Assembly: GCF_022539665.2 (NCBI RefSeq)
Contig: NC_081337.1
Span: 8,904,679 to 8,968,678 of the forward strand
Length of the DNA stretch: 64,000 bases
DNA from: Daphnia carinata
Taxonomy: Eukaryota; Arthropoda; Branchiopoda; Diplostraca; Daphniidae
Direction of reading: 5' to 3'
A program made the translations under genes and the position numbers. Below are positions 24,327 through 37,300 of the stretch, one piece after another. Each line of letters begins with the position of its first letter. Within the stretch, counting starts at the first letter, position 1. The notes beneath the pieces are model-generated. The model did no database searches and had not been told where the DNA came from. It saw nothing but the letters and a program-made list of their open reading frames with translations.

Positions 24327-27300
24327 AAATAAAAAGGTTGTTACTAAGGCCAGCAAAAAAAAAGAAGGAATTTTTAGAAAGACTAACGAGTCTCCTTTTT
24401 TTTTTTGGATACATAGCAAGCGGCCTTCTTTATTTTTGCAGACTACCCGCAGTGGAATAAGTTGTGCGTTGGCAAAAGCCAAGTCCCCTGCTGTTGGAGC
24501 TGCGTTCCGTTTGCGTTCAAATTCGAAGCCTCTCGTGCCTCGCCATCAGCAGCAGGGCGTCCCTTCTACTTTGGTTGTTGGCCGCATTACATCAAGTAGA
24601 TACGTGTGGCTGCTACAAGGGCGTGGTTATCTATTCGAATTTCGACTGAAAACTTTCTTTCGATTGGGATCTGTCACTTTAAACCCGAGGCAGAGAGCGT
24701 AATGTTGGTCGGTTTGGGCAGTGCCTTCCATCACTTTGACTCTTCTATTTTAGGTCGTTTGTGTTAGAATGACGGCGATGATGGGCTAAAAGATGTCTAT
24801 TTGGATTGTGGTTGATTAGACTCACAGTGATGGAGAGTGCATCTATTGTTGTTCCAAGAGCCACCTAAAAGCAGTGTCGCCCTTGATGATGAACCAAAAA
24901 AAAAAAAAAAAAGCAGATAGAAACTGCCTGTCAGTTTGTTTTAGACCCATGTTTGGGCTGCACGATATGGACACACGTAAGGCAGATGGACCAATCAGCG
25001 TCCCAGTTCGGGTTTTTATCCAAAATCAAATATTTACTTCATCCTTTTGGTTTTCTTTGGATTAAAAAAAAAAAAAAACAGCTAAGAAAAGAGCTGTCTG
25101 TTTTTAATTCAATATGAAAACATTAGAAAAGCAGCAAAAACAAAAACGGAGCGTCTGTAAAGTGGCAAGAACAATGAACTAGCAAAAAAAAAAACGGTTA
25201 AATTCATCAACAGGTAAAAAAGGTTTAGCGCGCTAACTAAAAATAAAACTTCAATAGAAAACGAAGTGTTATTGACCTGTTGGCTGAATAAATCATTCAA
25301 CGAGGACACAATGACTTTCTCTTCGTTTATCATACCTTCAACTAAAACAAAGGCAATCAATTGACATGTCCCTGGAATTCGATTAACGATCACCTGAAAC
25401 ATTGTCCACTTTTTGAAACAGGTCGTTTACAGCCGTACGCTCATCTGAGAACTTCATTTTTATTTTGCCAACCTATCCGACAAGTGGAACACAAATTTCC
25501 CTACCACTACGCAATGTGAGATTTTTTTTTTTCTACTGGAAAACGTACAAAGTCCCCAAAAATATCAAACAAAGGCGAATAAAAATAACTGAAAAAGAAC
25601 CTTCCGATATCACGATCGTTAAAAACACAAAAAAAAATGTTTTTTTGGCCACTTCCATATCTGGTTTATTGCAGAATTCCAGTTAAGTTTTTCCCACCCG
25701 TTCCAATAAGCTATGCCTTAACCGCAACGAAAAAAGAGAGGCTCGTACTGGACACACACAAAAAAAAAAACCGGTTACTACTGGATTTGCTCGTTTTTGT
25801 TGTGGGGTAGGTTCTTTTTTTTTGTATTTTTTCCTCTTACGAATGGACCTTGTGGCTAAGCACCAGCCATAAGAGCACAAAGTCCGTCGCTGTTCAACAA
25901 GCAGAACTAGAGAAAAAAAAGAAAAGAAACGAGCAACCAAACGTCGTGCAGCGTGACGCTAGCGGAAATAGTTCAATCAACCGGGACATCCCCTCAATGC
26001 AATAAAACAAATTCGAAAAAAAAATAAAAGGAAGGAAAAAGAAAACGCGCGCTAGAAGGAAGTTGTCATTATTCAACATTTAAATAGTCTCTTTTCATTT
26101 TCGCAATGTTTTTTTTTTTTTTATATTATTTTTTTCGTTTGAAAAGGAATGACGATTACGCCATCAACCTCTTTCCTCCTTGTCTGACAAATGCCGGCCA
26201 TAATGAGGAGACATTTTGGACATGCGCGCCACGTACAAAGTCCGACAAAGTAATTTACCGCTGTGCAAAAAAGGTTTTTTTTTTTTTTTCTCGACAGAGG
26301 AACTCCCCGTTTCACGAACTAAAATCTTCCATTCATTCCGGACAGAGATTTTTTTTTTTTTTTATTAGGCAATTTTCAAAAGGACTGACGTCACTGGCAA
26401 AAATGCGCCAGATGAATACAAAAGGATAAGTGGCCTAAAAGACTTTGTTGCTACTCGCATAGAAACAAACGTTTGCAATCCCGGCAACAAAAAGTGGCAA
26501 AAAAAAAAAATTTAAAAATGAAGGAAATGATAATAAATTACATTCTGGCGCAAAAGAAATGCGTGTTGCGTCATCCAGCGGAATGGACGGCTCAGTACAC
26601 GAAAGGTTATTTGAAAAAAAAAAAATATATAGATAATGGTACCCTCACGCAACGCACTGCCGATGCCGTAACAGCGGCCCTCCCGATCATTTTGACTATG
26701 ACCAAAAATAGGGAAGCCGGTTGGCCATCGCAACGGCTTATGTGAAGTAGAGTCAAGGTCGGGCCGCTGGGTATGAAAGAACTATTTTTTTTTTCTTTCC
26801 TTACACAAAATTTATGGTACCTCCTCAAACGTCTTTTTCTTTTTTTTTTTTTTTATTTAATTCTTTTTTGTAACCTTAATACCACATAGCCCTCTTTGTT
26901 GTAACAACCACAGGTGTTGTTGCGTCATACCATTTTAGATAGCAGTTATAAGATATAGTTTTACTGCATAATGCCAATGGAGAAAAAAAAAAAGAATGTA
27001 CATAATGCGACCGCCAGTTGCGCAACCAGAAAAGGTGAAAATGACGAAGCATTTATATTTTTTTTAAATTATTTTTTTTTTTTTTAACGTTTGTTTTTGT
27101 TAGCCAACGAAACAAACAATAAAGGGAGACGTGTCGGATCGTTGGGGAGGTTCGGGTCGTTGGGTATTAAATGTATGAGAAATATTATAAGGGAGAGAGA
27201 GAGGAAAAAGAGAAAACCATTCAAAAAAGGTGTTCCAGCTAGACGAAAGCTGTTTAGTTGCACTCGGCCAATAGCTTTTTAACCTGCGGGGGGTTCAAAA

Positions 27301-30300
27301 GGCTGGGCCGGATGGCAACGCACTACGAACAACAGTACATCCAGCCAAAAAAAAAATATGATATAGACGCCGGCCGCACAAACTGTGAAGCCAAGATCTC
27401 CTTTATTCGTGCAAAAAAAAAAAAATAAAATGAAAAAGAACGTTGAAATGGAAGAACGACGAACGTTCAATTCGAAGGGTCGCTAGGTACGTTGCTATTT
27501 GGCATTAAATATTTCGTTGAAATGCCGACTTTCTTCGCGTTTCGACTTGTGAAAACTCTACAACACAGAAGGTACAAAACCATCTGGATGTTTAACTAGG
27601 GGAGGTACGACAACAACAACAACAAAAAAAAAGAAAACTAACAAAGAGAAAAGATAGGGACTCTCATTGATAATTACGTTTACGTGACTTTTCGTTTACA
27701 ATAGGATCCGTAAAAATAAAATGAAAAAATCCGCTGTGAGCGGGTTCGATGTTTTTCGCATGCTGGAATTTAGTAGACAACGCCAGGTGAGTTCGTTGTG
27801 CCTCTAACGGAGTGGAAATGGGTTCGCTCAAGACGAATACATTTGATGCATAAGTGTCTGTCATTAGCTTAGCTGATCGTCCTTCTTTATTACCGAAAAG
27901 ATTCGTTCTTCAATCATAAAAAAAACGCATGTTTTATTTTACTTCATCTTTTTTATATATATAAAAGATCTAGGCACCACGCTGGCACGCGTATCTTTAA
28001 CATCCGTGACTCGAGTGGTCACGTACTCCTCTCTTTGTTGAGCCATCGAGTGACGTCGGTTCGTGCAAGAGGAACACACATCAGCCTCAACATTGTCCAA
28101 CATTTGAAGAACTCCAACTATTATTACCTGGAAATTTGTTACTTGACTGAAATGCAGTTATTTTTTTGCCCCCCTTGTCCTATCGTATATCCAAAATGGC
28201 ATTTGACCACTTAAAAAAAAAAAAAGGAAAAGTACGACAGCCACATGAAAAGAATTTGAAAAAAAAAATAAGATGGTCAGGTCATTCGGTTAGTTATAGA
28301 AAAGGCAGGTACCGGGCAATGGGTACACACAAACAATCCAGGTGGTTCACAGCCATTTCGAGACTAGCTCTTTTTAAAAAGGGACGGGCTAAACTTTGAT
28401 GATTTTCGTCCGTTTTCAGAGATCGATAAAAAAATTAAAAGCAAAAAAATCAGGACTTAAATGAAGAGATAAGGAAAAATAAAACAAGCGGACGAAAACA
28501 AATGAAAATAAGAAAACCTGCTTTTGATCTTGTGTTCCAGAGACATCAAGTCAGATGCACGTCTATTAGCTTAAAACAATACACGGAAATCAACTCTTCT
28601 TCTTAATTATTCGCAGAACACAAAATAGCCACAATGTTCCCTTTCAAAAAATTGAATCGTATTCATCCATGAGGCACGCAACGAAACCATTGAGAAAAAA
28701 AAACGTGTCCCGAAACATTTGGGACCCAACAAAATCATTGCGGAAGAATGCAAGCGCAATGTGACAAGACAGCGAACGTCCTTCAGGGTCCTTGAGCGTG
28801 ACCAATGTTTTTTGTGTGTCTTTCTTCTACGCCCTTTTTAAAAAAAAAAAAAAAAAAAAAAAGAGAGACAGATGAGGGAAAGGAGATGTTTTGTGTTTCT
28901 TCGTCTGGTTTTTATAGAAAAACACCCAAATGAAACGAAGAGGTGAACCAAGACAACCGAACCGAAAGAGATTTGAACGATTTGAAGCAAAACACGTTTT
29001 GTCGCATGCCCTGCAAGTCTGGCAGAACATGGAAAAGCACAATTTTTTTTTGTTTTTTAAAGGAACATACGCGTTCAGACTGTACAGTCGTAAAATTCGG
29101 ACAGCGCCCCCCTTCATTTTATTATTTTTTTTTCTCTTTTGCATTTGCTTAGCAACTTGGAGTTTCCATTCAAGGATGCATGGCAATGGGCTTTGGTGTT
29201 ATGATGTTGGGTTGTACGTATGCGCGTTGTATTTTAAAGTGAAAAAGAAAAAGAGAGACAAGCGAGTGTGCAATGGTGCACTACATCACCTGTGGCGTCA
29301 ATGGCTCAAGACAACGAGTTTGGATTTTTTTTTTTTTTCATTTTCTGTGTGTCTAGATTTTTTCTACAGGTAAGAAATTAAAACAAAAGGGACACTCGCA
29401 TTACTTTTTTTGTAAGTGAAAAAAAAAAAAAAAAAAACTTGCCGGAGAGAAAGGTCCTACCTTTTCAGGTACCATATAATCCTAATATTTGACGATGAAA
29501 TGGAATAAAGAAAAAAAAAACACAAGCCATCCGATAGCGTCATGTTTTGGGGCTGTTGCTAAGCCAGCCATCAAGGAGAAAACGCCGTTACTTATTATAC
29601 TGAAAGCTCTTTCAAATGCAATAACACGAAGAAAAAAAAAATAGAAAAACAAAACAGCCAAGAATAGCAACGCCGACAGCTATCGCACGGCCAATTAAAA
29701 AAAAAAAAAAAAAAAAACCAAGAAAAACCCCGATGTTTGGCTAGCAGACAAGAATAATTTCGGTAGACTCGAACAAACGTACAACACATTCCCGAAAAAA
29801 AAAACCTTGCGCGGCCTCAAATAGACAAAAAAAAAAAACAAAAAAAACAAGAAGAAACAGGTTGTCTCGTGCGGAATTAAACCCTCCGGATAGAAAATAA
29901 CTTGAACAGCGATGGCCGTGAGTTTTATTTTCTTTTTGTTTTTTTTGTACCCACTTTTACACGACACTTTTCTATCACATTTTCTTTAAAAATTCACGTA
30001 TTATTCAAGAGAACCAGAAGCGCGCATTGTGCCAACCAATCGGTCCACACAAACGTTGTTTTTTTATTGTTTTTACCCCAGTCACGCAATAAACACCTTT
30101 CCTTTTTTTTTTTTTTGCTAAGAGGAGAGAGGCAATTATCGACAGCTACGTATAAATCTATTTATAGAAGTTTTATGAAACTCGATGTCAACCTGTCAAG
30201 GACATTTTTTCGAAATAAACAAACAAAAACATTGAGTTTTAAACAGCTCAGTCAAGTGACGCTCAATCCCGTTTCTGTCCCCGTCTCGTGTCTGGCACAG

Positions 30301-31263
30301 TAAAAGAAATGTTATCAAGCGCATTTGATTTCGTCATTCCGCTCTCTAATTCTATTTTTATATAAGGCGACCGTTTTCCAAAAAGGTTTATTTTTTTTTT
30401 CTTTCCTAACATCGAACTGCGTCGCGTAGATCCGGGAACGACATCCCGGCACCTTGCTGTCAATTAACATAATCTAAAGAAAGTCTCGTGGCAGCCAAAG
30501 AAGAGAGTTTTGTCTTTACATTGCTCGATTATTTTTTTTTTTCGTTCTTTATTTTTACGTTTCGCTGGGTGAAAGTTGTGCAGCAAAAGAAAATCTTTAA
30601 ACAAAAAAAAAATTTTAATCCCTATATTTACACTACAGCTGTTGATCGACCGCATTTTTCAAACGATCAGATGTTCATCTTTGAAAGAAGAAGAAAAAAG
30701 GCAAATGAAATTATTAAGAAAACGTTGATAATGTCCTTTTTTTTTAGTACACGTTTGGCTACTTGTTCAATAGACAACGGACCAATGGTCTTTGCTTTCG
30801 GGTCATTAAAGGTAAGAAAAAAAAAGGGGGGTATAATAAAATAGACTTGGGAAAGTAACAATGGCCACCTCAACGCCAAAGGTGTTGCGTACTCGTGTAA
30901 TTTTTCGGTTGAGAGAGAATTCCGATTTTTTTTTCTTTTATTTTAACGAGCGGTCCTCCTCTTCGCCCTTACTGTTAGCAACTTAAAGGCTAGTCATACA
31001 CAGATACAACGAAAGAAAAATGTAGACTCAAACGTTTCTCATTTTCTTTGGTTATATCGTTTTTTATTCGTTTGATGTACTGCGTGCGTCATCTTTTATT
31101 GGATGCCTACGTGTGTACGATCAAGACGTAATTCTTGGTAGGAACTACGCATCGATTCGTTGATGAAATATCTTTTATTCGCCGTTTCTTTTTTGTACAA
31201 TAAATTGCGAAAAAAAAAGCTATTAATTCGAAAATATATGGACGATAATTTACGAAAATGAAC

Positions 31264-31323
31264 GTCTGCTGCTGACGTCAAAATTGGGGGTCCTACGTGC
31301 TCTTTAGCACGTAGGCCAGCAGA
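31264..31323. promoter_or_regulatory. Palindromic double hypoxia-response-like element next to a CRE
   Basis: A perfect 10-base inverted repeat, CCTACGTGCT (31292-31301) and AGCACGTAGG (31306-31315), is separated by four bases. Each arm contains TACGTGCT, a strong hypoxia-response core (RCGTG) bound by HIF-type bHLH-PAS dimers. A perfect CRE, TGACGTCA, sits at 31273-31280. Outer bases GTCTGCT (31264-31270) and AGCAGAC (31317-31323) also pair, so the single strand could fold as a larger hairpin. A related TACGTGTG lies at 31108-31115. The target gene is unknown: ERCC6 and the cyclase are both many kilobases away. Confidence 0.4.
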
Positions 31324-34300
31324 CAAATTTATATATTGTTTTCTTTTCTGTTAAAACGCAAGTGTAACATTGTGCCCGTATTCATTCTTATAAAATTCGC
31401 TTTAAACTCAAACTGAGGACACGTCCTATTCGATTAGCCATCCACCCGAAAAAATGACGAACTGTAGTGACCAGTCATTCCAGCTATTTTTAAAAGCAAA
31501 TTCCTTTTTTGGGAGAGTGTCGAGATTTGAATGGCTATTTTTGTAACTCGTTCACTCTTGTTCTAGTGTCAGTATCACCAGCCGTCAAAAAGTCCAACCA
31601 TGTGGGATGGCCGATCACACAAATCTAACAACAGGTATTGGATTGTAACTTGAGATGGAAAAACAATCTACACCTGTGCAATTGCGAAATCAACAAGCAA
31701 AATATTACAAAAAGAAAAAAAAATGCCATAAATAATAAAAAGAAGGACTGATATAACCTGTCTAGTGACCAATCATGACATCCGAGTTTGTTTCTTTCCT
31801 GACTTATCAGAGGTCTCTCTTATCCGATGACGAAAAAAAAGGGCAAAGAAAAAAAAAAAAAAAAACAGAATTAATGACACGAATTTTGTGTCATTTATTT
31901 ATCGACAAGAGAATGCGACGGATTCCCAGACTTGGGATGACCATCGCGGGATAATCGGAACCAGACTTCGTAAAAAAACCCAAAACAATGAAACTTGTAT
32001 GGGGTATCATCAAAGTGGTCAGACGAGACCACAGACGAGACGGTCACCTGTTTATGTTGGGGTCGCTCTCCTTGCAGTCTGACTTTAGCGGATACAGTCG
32101 CCTTAATTCGTTCGTTTCAATCCCCCCCCCACCCAATGTTTTGTACAATGCATAGGCACCTGAATTGAACTTGACGGGGCTGGCAGTAGTAACAAGGAAA
32201 AGACAAACATGAAATCAAAATAACGTTCGAAATCACGAATGTCTGTTAAACAATTGAATCAACAGGAAAGATTTTTAAAGGGCTGACTTGTACGCAATGA
32301 ACTCTGGCGTGTATCGTATCCACTTTAGGGAAGGTTTGAGCATCCTTGATGACCAAACCCAAAGAAAGACGATGCCTATTTATAGAAAGAGAGATTAGAC
32401 AGATAACAAAATCACGCCAATGGCAGTCGACAAATGCCAGACGATAAGGATGCCCTCCAGCCATTCAAGATCAACTCTTTCGGCTCATCATCTAAAACCT
32501 TTACTTTGATTTTCGTCCTTGCACTGACTTTCACCCCCCTGATCAAACGATCGGCCATCATCAGCCAATCTCTCTTCTAGGAGGCAGAGTTCAAATTCGA
32601 AAGCCTTTTTTTTTTTGCGTGTCGGTTATACATGTGTAAACTTGTTTGGGTTATCGCTTTTTCCGGTTCCTAGGTATGAAAGACTTAACAGATTTTTTAT
32701 TGGAGCTCCATTGTCCCACAGCCTAATCATGCTATTTTTTCTACCGAATTGTTTTTATGTTTTTGAATTAAATGCAAAACGTGAATAGCTGTGCCTAAAT
32801 TTAGTTGGACAGGGCGCCCCCCATACTGCATGTATTCTTTTTTTTTTTTTTAATGAATGTGGTTGTATGGATCGCCAATTGCAAACTGCGGAGAATGCGT
32901 AAGCAGTTGTAGAAATCGCGTGCTCGTTTTCCTTAATGTGCGACTCGCAACGTGAAGATTGTTACGGCGCTGGATCGATGGAACGGGAGAACAGGACACT
33001 GTGGGACTATTTTAAGAAAGAAAAAGCTATTCTTTGTAGTTGACTTGCGATTGGCTGCGCTTTACACCAAACGGAAAATTAAGACTTGGTACCACCAATT
33101 CCTATTTGTCCGCAACGCAAAATTCAGAATTTTGCCACGATATCGTTTCATTTCGACGCACACTGAGCTATAGATAGAAATCGATTGCACCTGACGGCCA
33201 ACTGGCGGTTCAACTTTAAACAGTTGAAACACGTTACGGTGAGCAGCGGCAATATTTTCGGCCAGCGATGCAGCAATGAGAAAACAAAAATTCGTGAAAC
33301 TCGAAAAAAAAAAACAGCAACATCAGAAATAGCGTCATGGGTAAAAATGTGATAAGATGGCCTCGCTGACACACGCGTGACAGGAAGAGTTTGTACGTAA
33401 AGTTCTTTTCAAAATCCATTTTTAATACCGTACGTCTACGTCGATCAGCAAACGATAAATGAAGACATTTCGAATTCACTGATCGCACAACAGGTGATAT
33501 AAATCAAAAATTTGAGCCCATCACATGGGCAGGAAAACGAGTCCTTCAACAGCGAATGTTTTGCTGTCAGATCCAAAACAGATTGTTCGACGAAAAGCAT
33601 AAAAATAGGAAATAAAAAAATTTAAAAGAAAATGCGAATGCCAAACCTTTAAAAGATTTATAGCAACAAAACGATAAGATATTTGAAAAAAAAAAATTTT
33701 TGAAAGAAATTGCGTCATTCGCTCATAACGTGCTGCGAATGATGCGAAGAAAATCAAGTGGCCTAATAAGTTTCCAGTAACGTAAAAATATGCGTCCGGA
33801 CGACAAAGAGGAACGACAAAACATGCAAATTCAAACATTCCATTCTAAAAATTAAAAACGGGTTTGTGAACAAAACGCAGTAACCGAAGCTTAATCCCGC
33901 TAGTGAAAGATCTGCCAATTTCGATACCCGCAGTCACGAGCTGACCGGATAACACTAGGAGCCGCATAAACTCCTTTCCAGGACCGTCATACCGTGATCT
34001 AATCTACTACACATTTTTACTACCTTAAAAATAACAAAAAAAAAATATATATATTCAAATATAGTGTCCTACCTTAATCGAAGGGCTGGGGAGCGTCCGA
34101 CTGGAACGGAGAAAGCAATGTGGTTCTTGGGCCATCTATCGTCGACAGGAACGATGCGAAAAATAGGACATTTTTGAAAAAAAAAGAAGAGAAAACATGA
34201 ATTATTTTACCAATCAAGCAACAAACAAAGTGACATACACCATTGAGTTAAATCATGCAATTAAAGCAAATACAGAATTTGCAATTTCTAAAGGAAAACA

Positions 34301-34399
34301 TTTTAACAGTGAATGAATACAACGTGCGCATTAATTAATAACACAGGTGAATCCATTTCTGTTGTTAAATATAAGGAATGTGGAATTGAAATTTACTTT

Positions 34400-37300
34400 C
34401 TATTGGAATTCTGATTTTAGCTGCCAGATCCCCTGATTGTGGACGTCTCTCGTAAAGGTGCACAGCTGACTGAGGATAGCTCGGAATAAAGGAGCACCTC
34501 GAAGAGGAAGTTTTCCATCAAATTCGTTGAGGAGATCGGTGGTAAACACTTGACCAGGTGTGACACCACGAAACGCCACAAACGATCGAATTTCTTCTGT
34601 CATCGTGTGGTAGTCGACACCGACGGCAAATTCTAATGGAGCAGCATCTGTCTGCAAGATCATTGACTCTTCCTCGCTGGCGGATCGGAAGGTGGAGTCG
34701 GTAGATTCATTTACAGCGCTACCTGGAAGCCCCAACAACCTGTTTCTCGCTTGCATTCTACTGAGCAAATCCCGTGAACTTAGCACAGCAGACGAATTTC
34801 CTGGAATTACTGGACTGACAGCAATCGATTCAGATGGATTGGTTGATATTTCCGACTGATGCGCTGACGTGGATGCGGTGGCGGATGGAAGAGCTGTCTT
34901 TTTCTTGGCACCGAACCGAGGCTTTTCCCTAAAAGCGAGTTAACGAGATCGAATTTAAATGTGCAAAACGCTTACAGCCAAAGTAATTATTCTACCTGTC
35001 AGTTGAACTCCGGAGGGCTCCACTATTTCCAGTCCACGTCGGTACTCCTGCTTCAGCCGCCCAACAATTACGACGTGAACTCTTTAAAACTTGAACCTAG
35101 AAAAAAAAAAGCAATTGACGTAAAAAAAAACTAGAATATCGGGCTGTCTGACTTACGGCTTCTTTGGCAACTCGCTCCGCTTCGCCTTCTATTAACGCAT
35201 AATCCGGATTGCCGGCATCGATAATACTGTCATGACGTAAGGCACTCATAACTCCTAAAGCGTTCATGCCAAGATTTAGAATTTTCGATTATTTAATGCG
35301 CCAATGGAAAGAAAAATCTACCTGTTTTGGCAAAGAGTCGCTTGAGAACGTAATCGTCTTGATTGCCTGAAGTGGAAGGCGTGCTACCTTCGTCGCCATC
35401 AACAGCAACTGAATTATGGATGCTCATTTTAATGACGTTCTTTACTTTCGCACCGTCGATTTTGATTCGTTTTCTTTCCTTCTTTTCCTTGGCTTCACGT
35501 TTCTTCCGCTGTTTTCTTTCTTCTTCCGTTTCATTCATTGTTTCTTTTTCTTTTTTGCGTTTTTCTAACGATTTCTTCCATTCCATTTCTCTCTTTTCTC
35601 TTTCCTTCTTCCATTTACGCATCCATTCATCGTCGGTGGATTTATCAGTTTTACTATTGCCAGGGCCGTCTTGTGGATTTGGATTAGTGGCTACCTCAGA
35701 ACCCGTTCCAGCGAAGATGGCTTCCGTTTCAGTACACTGGTTATCGGTTTCCTTGAGCGTAAAGAGTTCGTACAAATCGTTTGATTTGAAAAAGCGTCTC
35801 TGCTTAGGATCTTTGAGCACGCGATTCGTGAGATATTGTTTGAAAATCTGACGGTGGTATATCTTTTCTTCTATGGTGCCTGATGTTAGTAGGCGATAGA
35901 CGGTCACGGCTTTTTGCTGGCCAATTCTCCAAGAACGTTCACGAGCCTGACTGTCGGTGGACGGATTCCAATCTGGATCGTAAATAATCACTCGGTTCGC
36001 ACCTATTTGCAACAATTCATCATTGAACTTCCTGAGACATCAATAAAAATAATCGAGGAAATAAGGGAACCTGTCAAGTTCACGCCTAAACCTCCAACTC
36101 GTGTTGTCAGCAGAAAGACGAATATATCGGGTGATTGATTGTACTTTTCAATCATAGGCTGCCGTGAGCCAATGCTAGTAGTGCCATCTAGTCGTAAATA
36201 AGTGTAACTTTGCTGCTGTACAAAAGCCTCCAAGATATCTAACATCTATAAAGCGGACAGACGATCACCTAGGGCCGACAAATAAAAATCACGTTCAATG
36301 CTTACCTTTCTTGATTGTGAAAAGAGCAAAACTCGGTGATTCTGTTCTTTCCAAATTTTCAGGAGCGACTCAATGACTAGCAGTTTCCCCGATCTTTCCA
36401 CACATCCAAACTGTTTAGTAGGATCGTTATCGTTGATCTAAGCACATTAACTTTATAAAGCATTGTATCTGAAAAATTGTAACGTTGGCCTTCTAATATA
36501 CCTTCTTCGAGCAACCAGGAGGTCCACCATCAAATAAATCCGGATGATTGCAAATTTTCCGCAAATTGGTAAGACCGACAAATATTTGCAAGCGTCCATC
36601 AATGATGCTCTTAATTTCTCCGGAATCCAAATAAGTTTGATACAATTGGCGTTGTTCTTGGGTCAAACGGCAAAACAGAACCTGTAAATTTAATAGTGTT
36701 AGAAGTTTTCTCGTGGCAAAATGACATCGAATGGTACCTGTTCATTTTTATCTGGCAGCTGAAGATGATCTTTGACGTCAGCTTTCATTCGGCGAAGAAG
36801 GTATGGATTAATAGTGTCTCTCAAAACAGTTGCACACTTGTAGGCAGTTGCCACTTGCACTTGAGATGCATTGGCGTACCCGCCTGGGGGAAAAATTAAT
36901 TCAGTGCATGTTGATGAAATAAAATTTGTGGTACATCAATATAAAACTCACCTTGTGTAATGGGAACAGCAAACTGTTGTAAAAAGACAGGAAGGGTTCC
37001 CAATTTTCCAGGAAAGATGAAATCAAAAAGAGACCAAAGTTCTTTCAAGTTATTTTGCATAGGAGATCCGCTAAGGATAAAGCGGTGGCTGGTACGGAAC
37101 TGTTTCACCACAAGAGTAGCTTGAGCATCCGGATTACGAATCTTGTGCCCTTCATCTAAGATAATGTAATCCCAATCAAGTCCCAGCAAGCTCTCAGAGC
37201 ATTGGGGTACGCTTGTGTAGGAAGTAATGAGTACTCCGTTGCTTGAATTGATTGATTTTATGAGAGCATGCCTCGAACCCGAATAAGAACCAGATTCATG

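Larger units (their letters stand above)
17310..34399. other. 17-kb gene-poor, homopolymer-rich interval
   Basis: No protein gene is supported here. Open frames exist (the longest is 221 codons at 22641-23306) but all are low in complexity, driven by A/T and C/T runs, with no consistent splice structure. Dozens of A or T runs of ten or more occur, including one of about 27 A at 24297-24323 and others near 23857-23880 and 28841-28861. Short microsatellites occur at about 22291-22307 (AAT units) and 22840-22857 (TTG units). Parts may be 5'-UTR exons, introns or enhancers of the cyclase, whose start lies at the left edge, or long non-coding transcripts; sequence alone does not decide. Confidence 0.6.

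Noticed and set aside
24436-24702. 88-codon plus-strand frame between A/T runs
   Set aside because: Less repetitive than its surroundings, but no domain, no phase-matched neighbouring exon and two overlapping frames of equal quality; at most a promoter or non-coding exon.
27946-27972. TATATATA-centred near-palindrome as a core promoter
   Set aside because: A/T-rich chance palindromes are expected here and no gene starts nearby on either strand.
35363-35851. 162-codon plus-strand frame opposite ERCC6
   Set aside because: Antisense shadow of the charged, repetitive Lys/Glu region of ERCC6; the minus-strand frame carries the family motifs.
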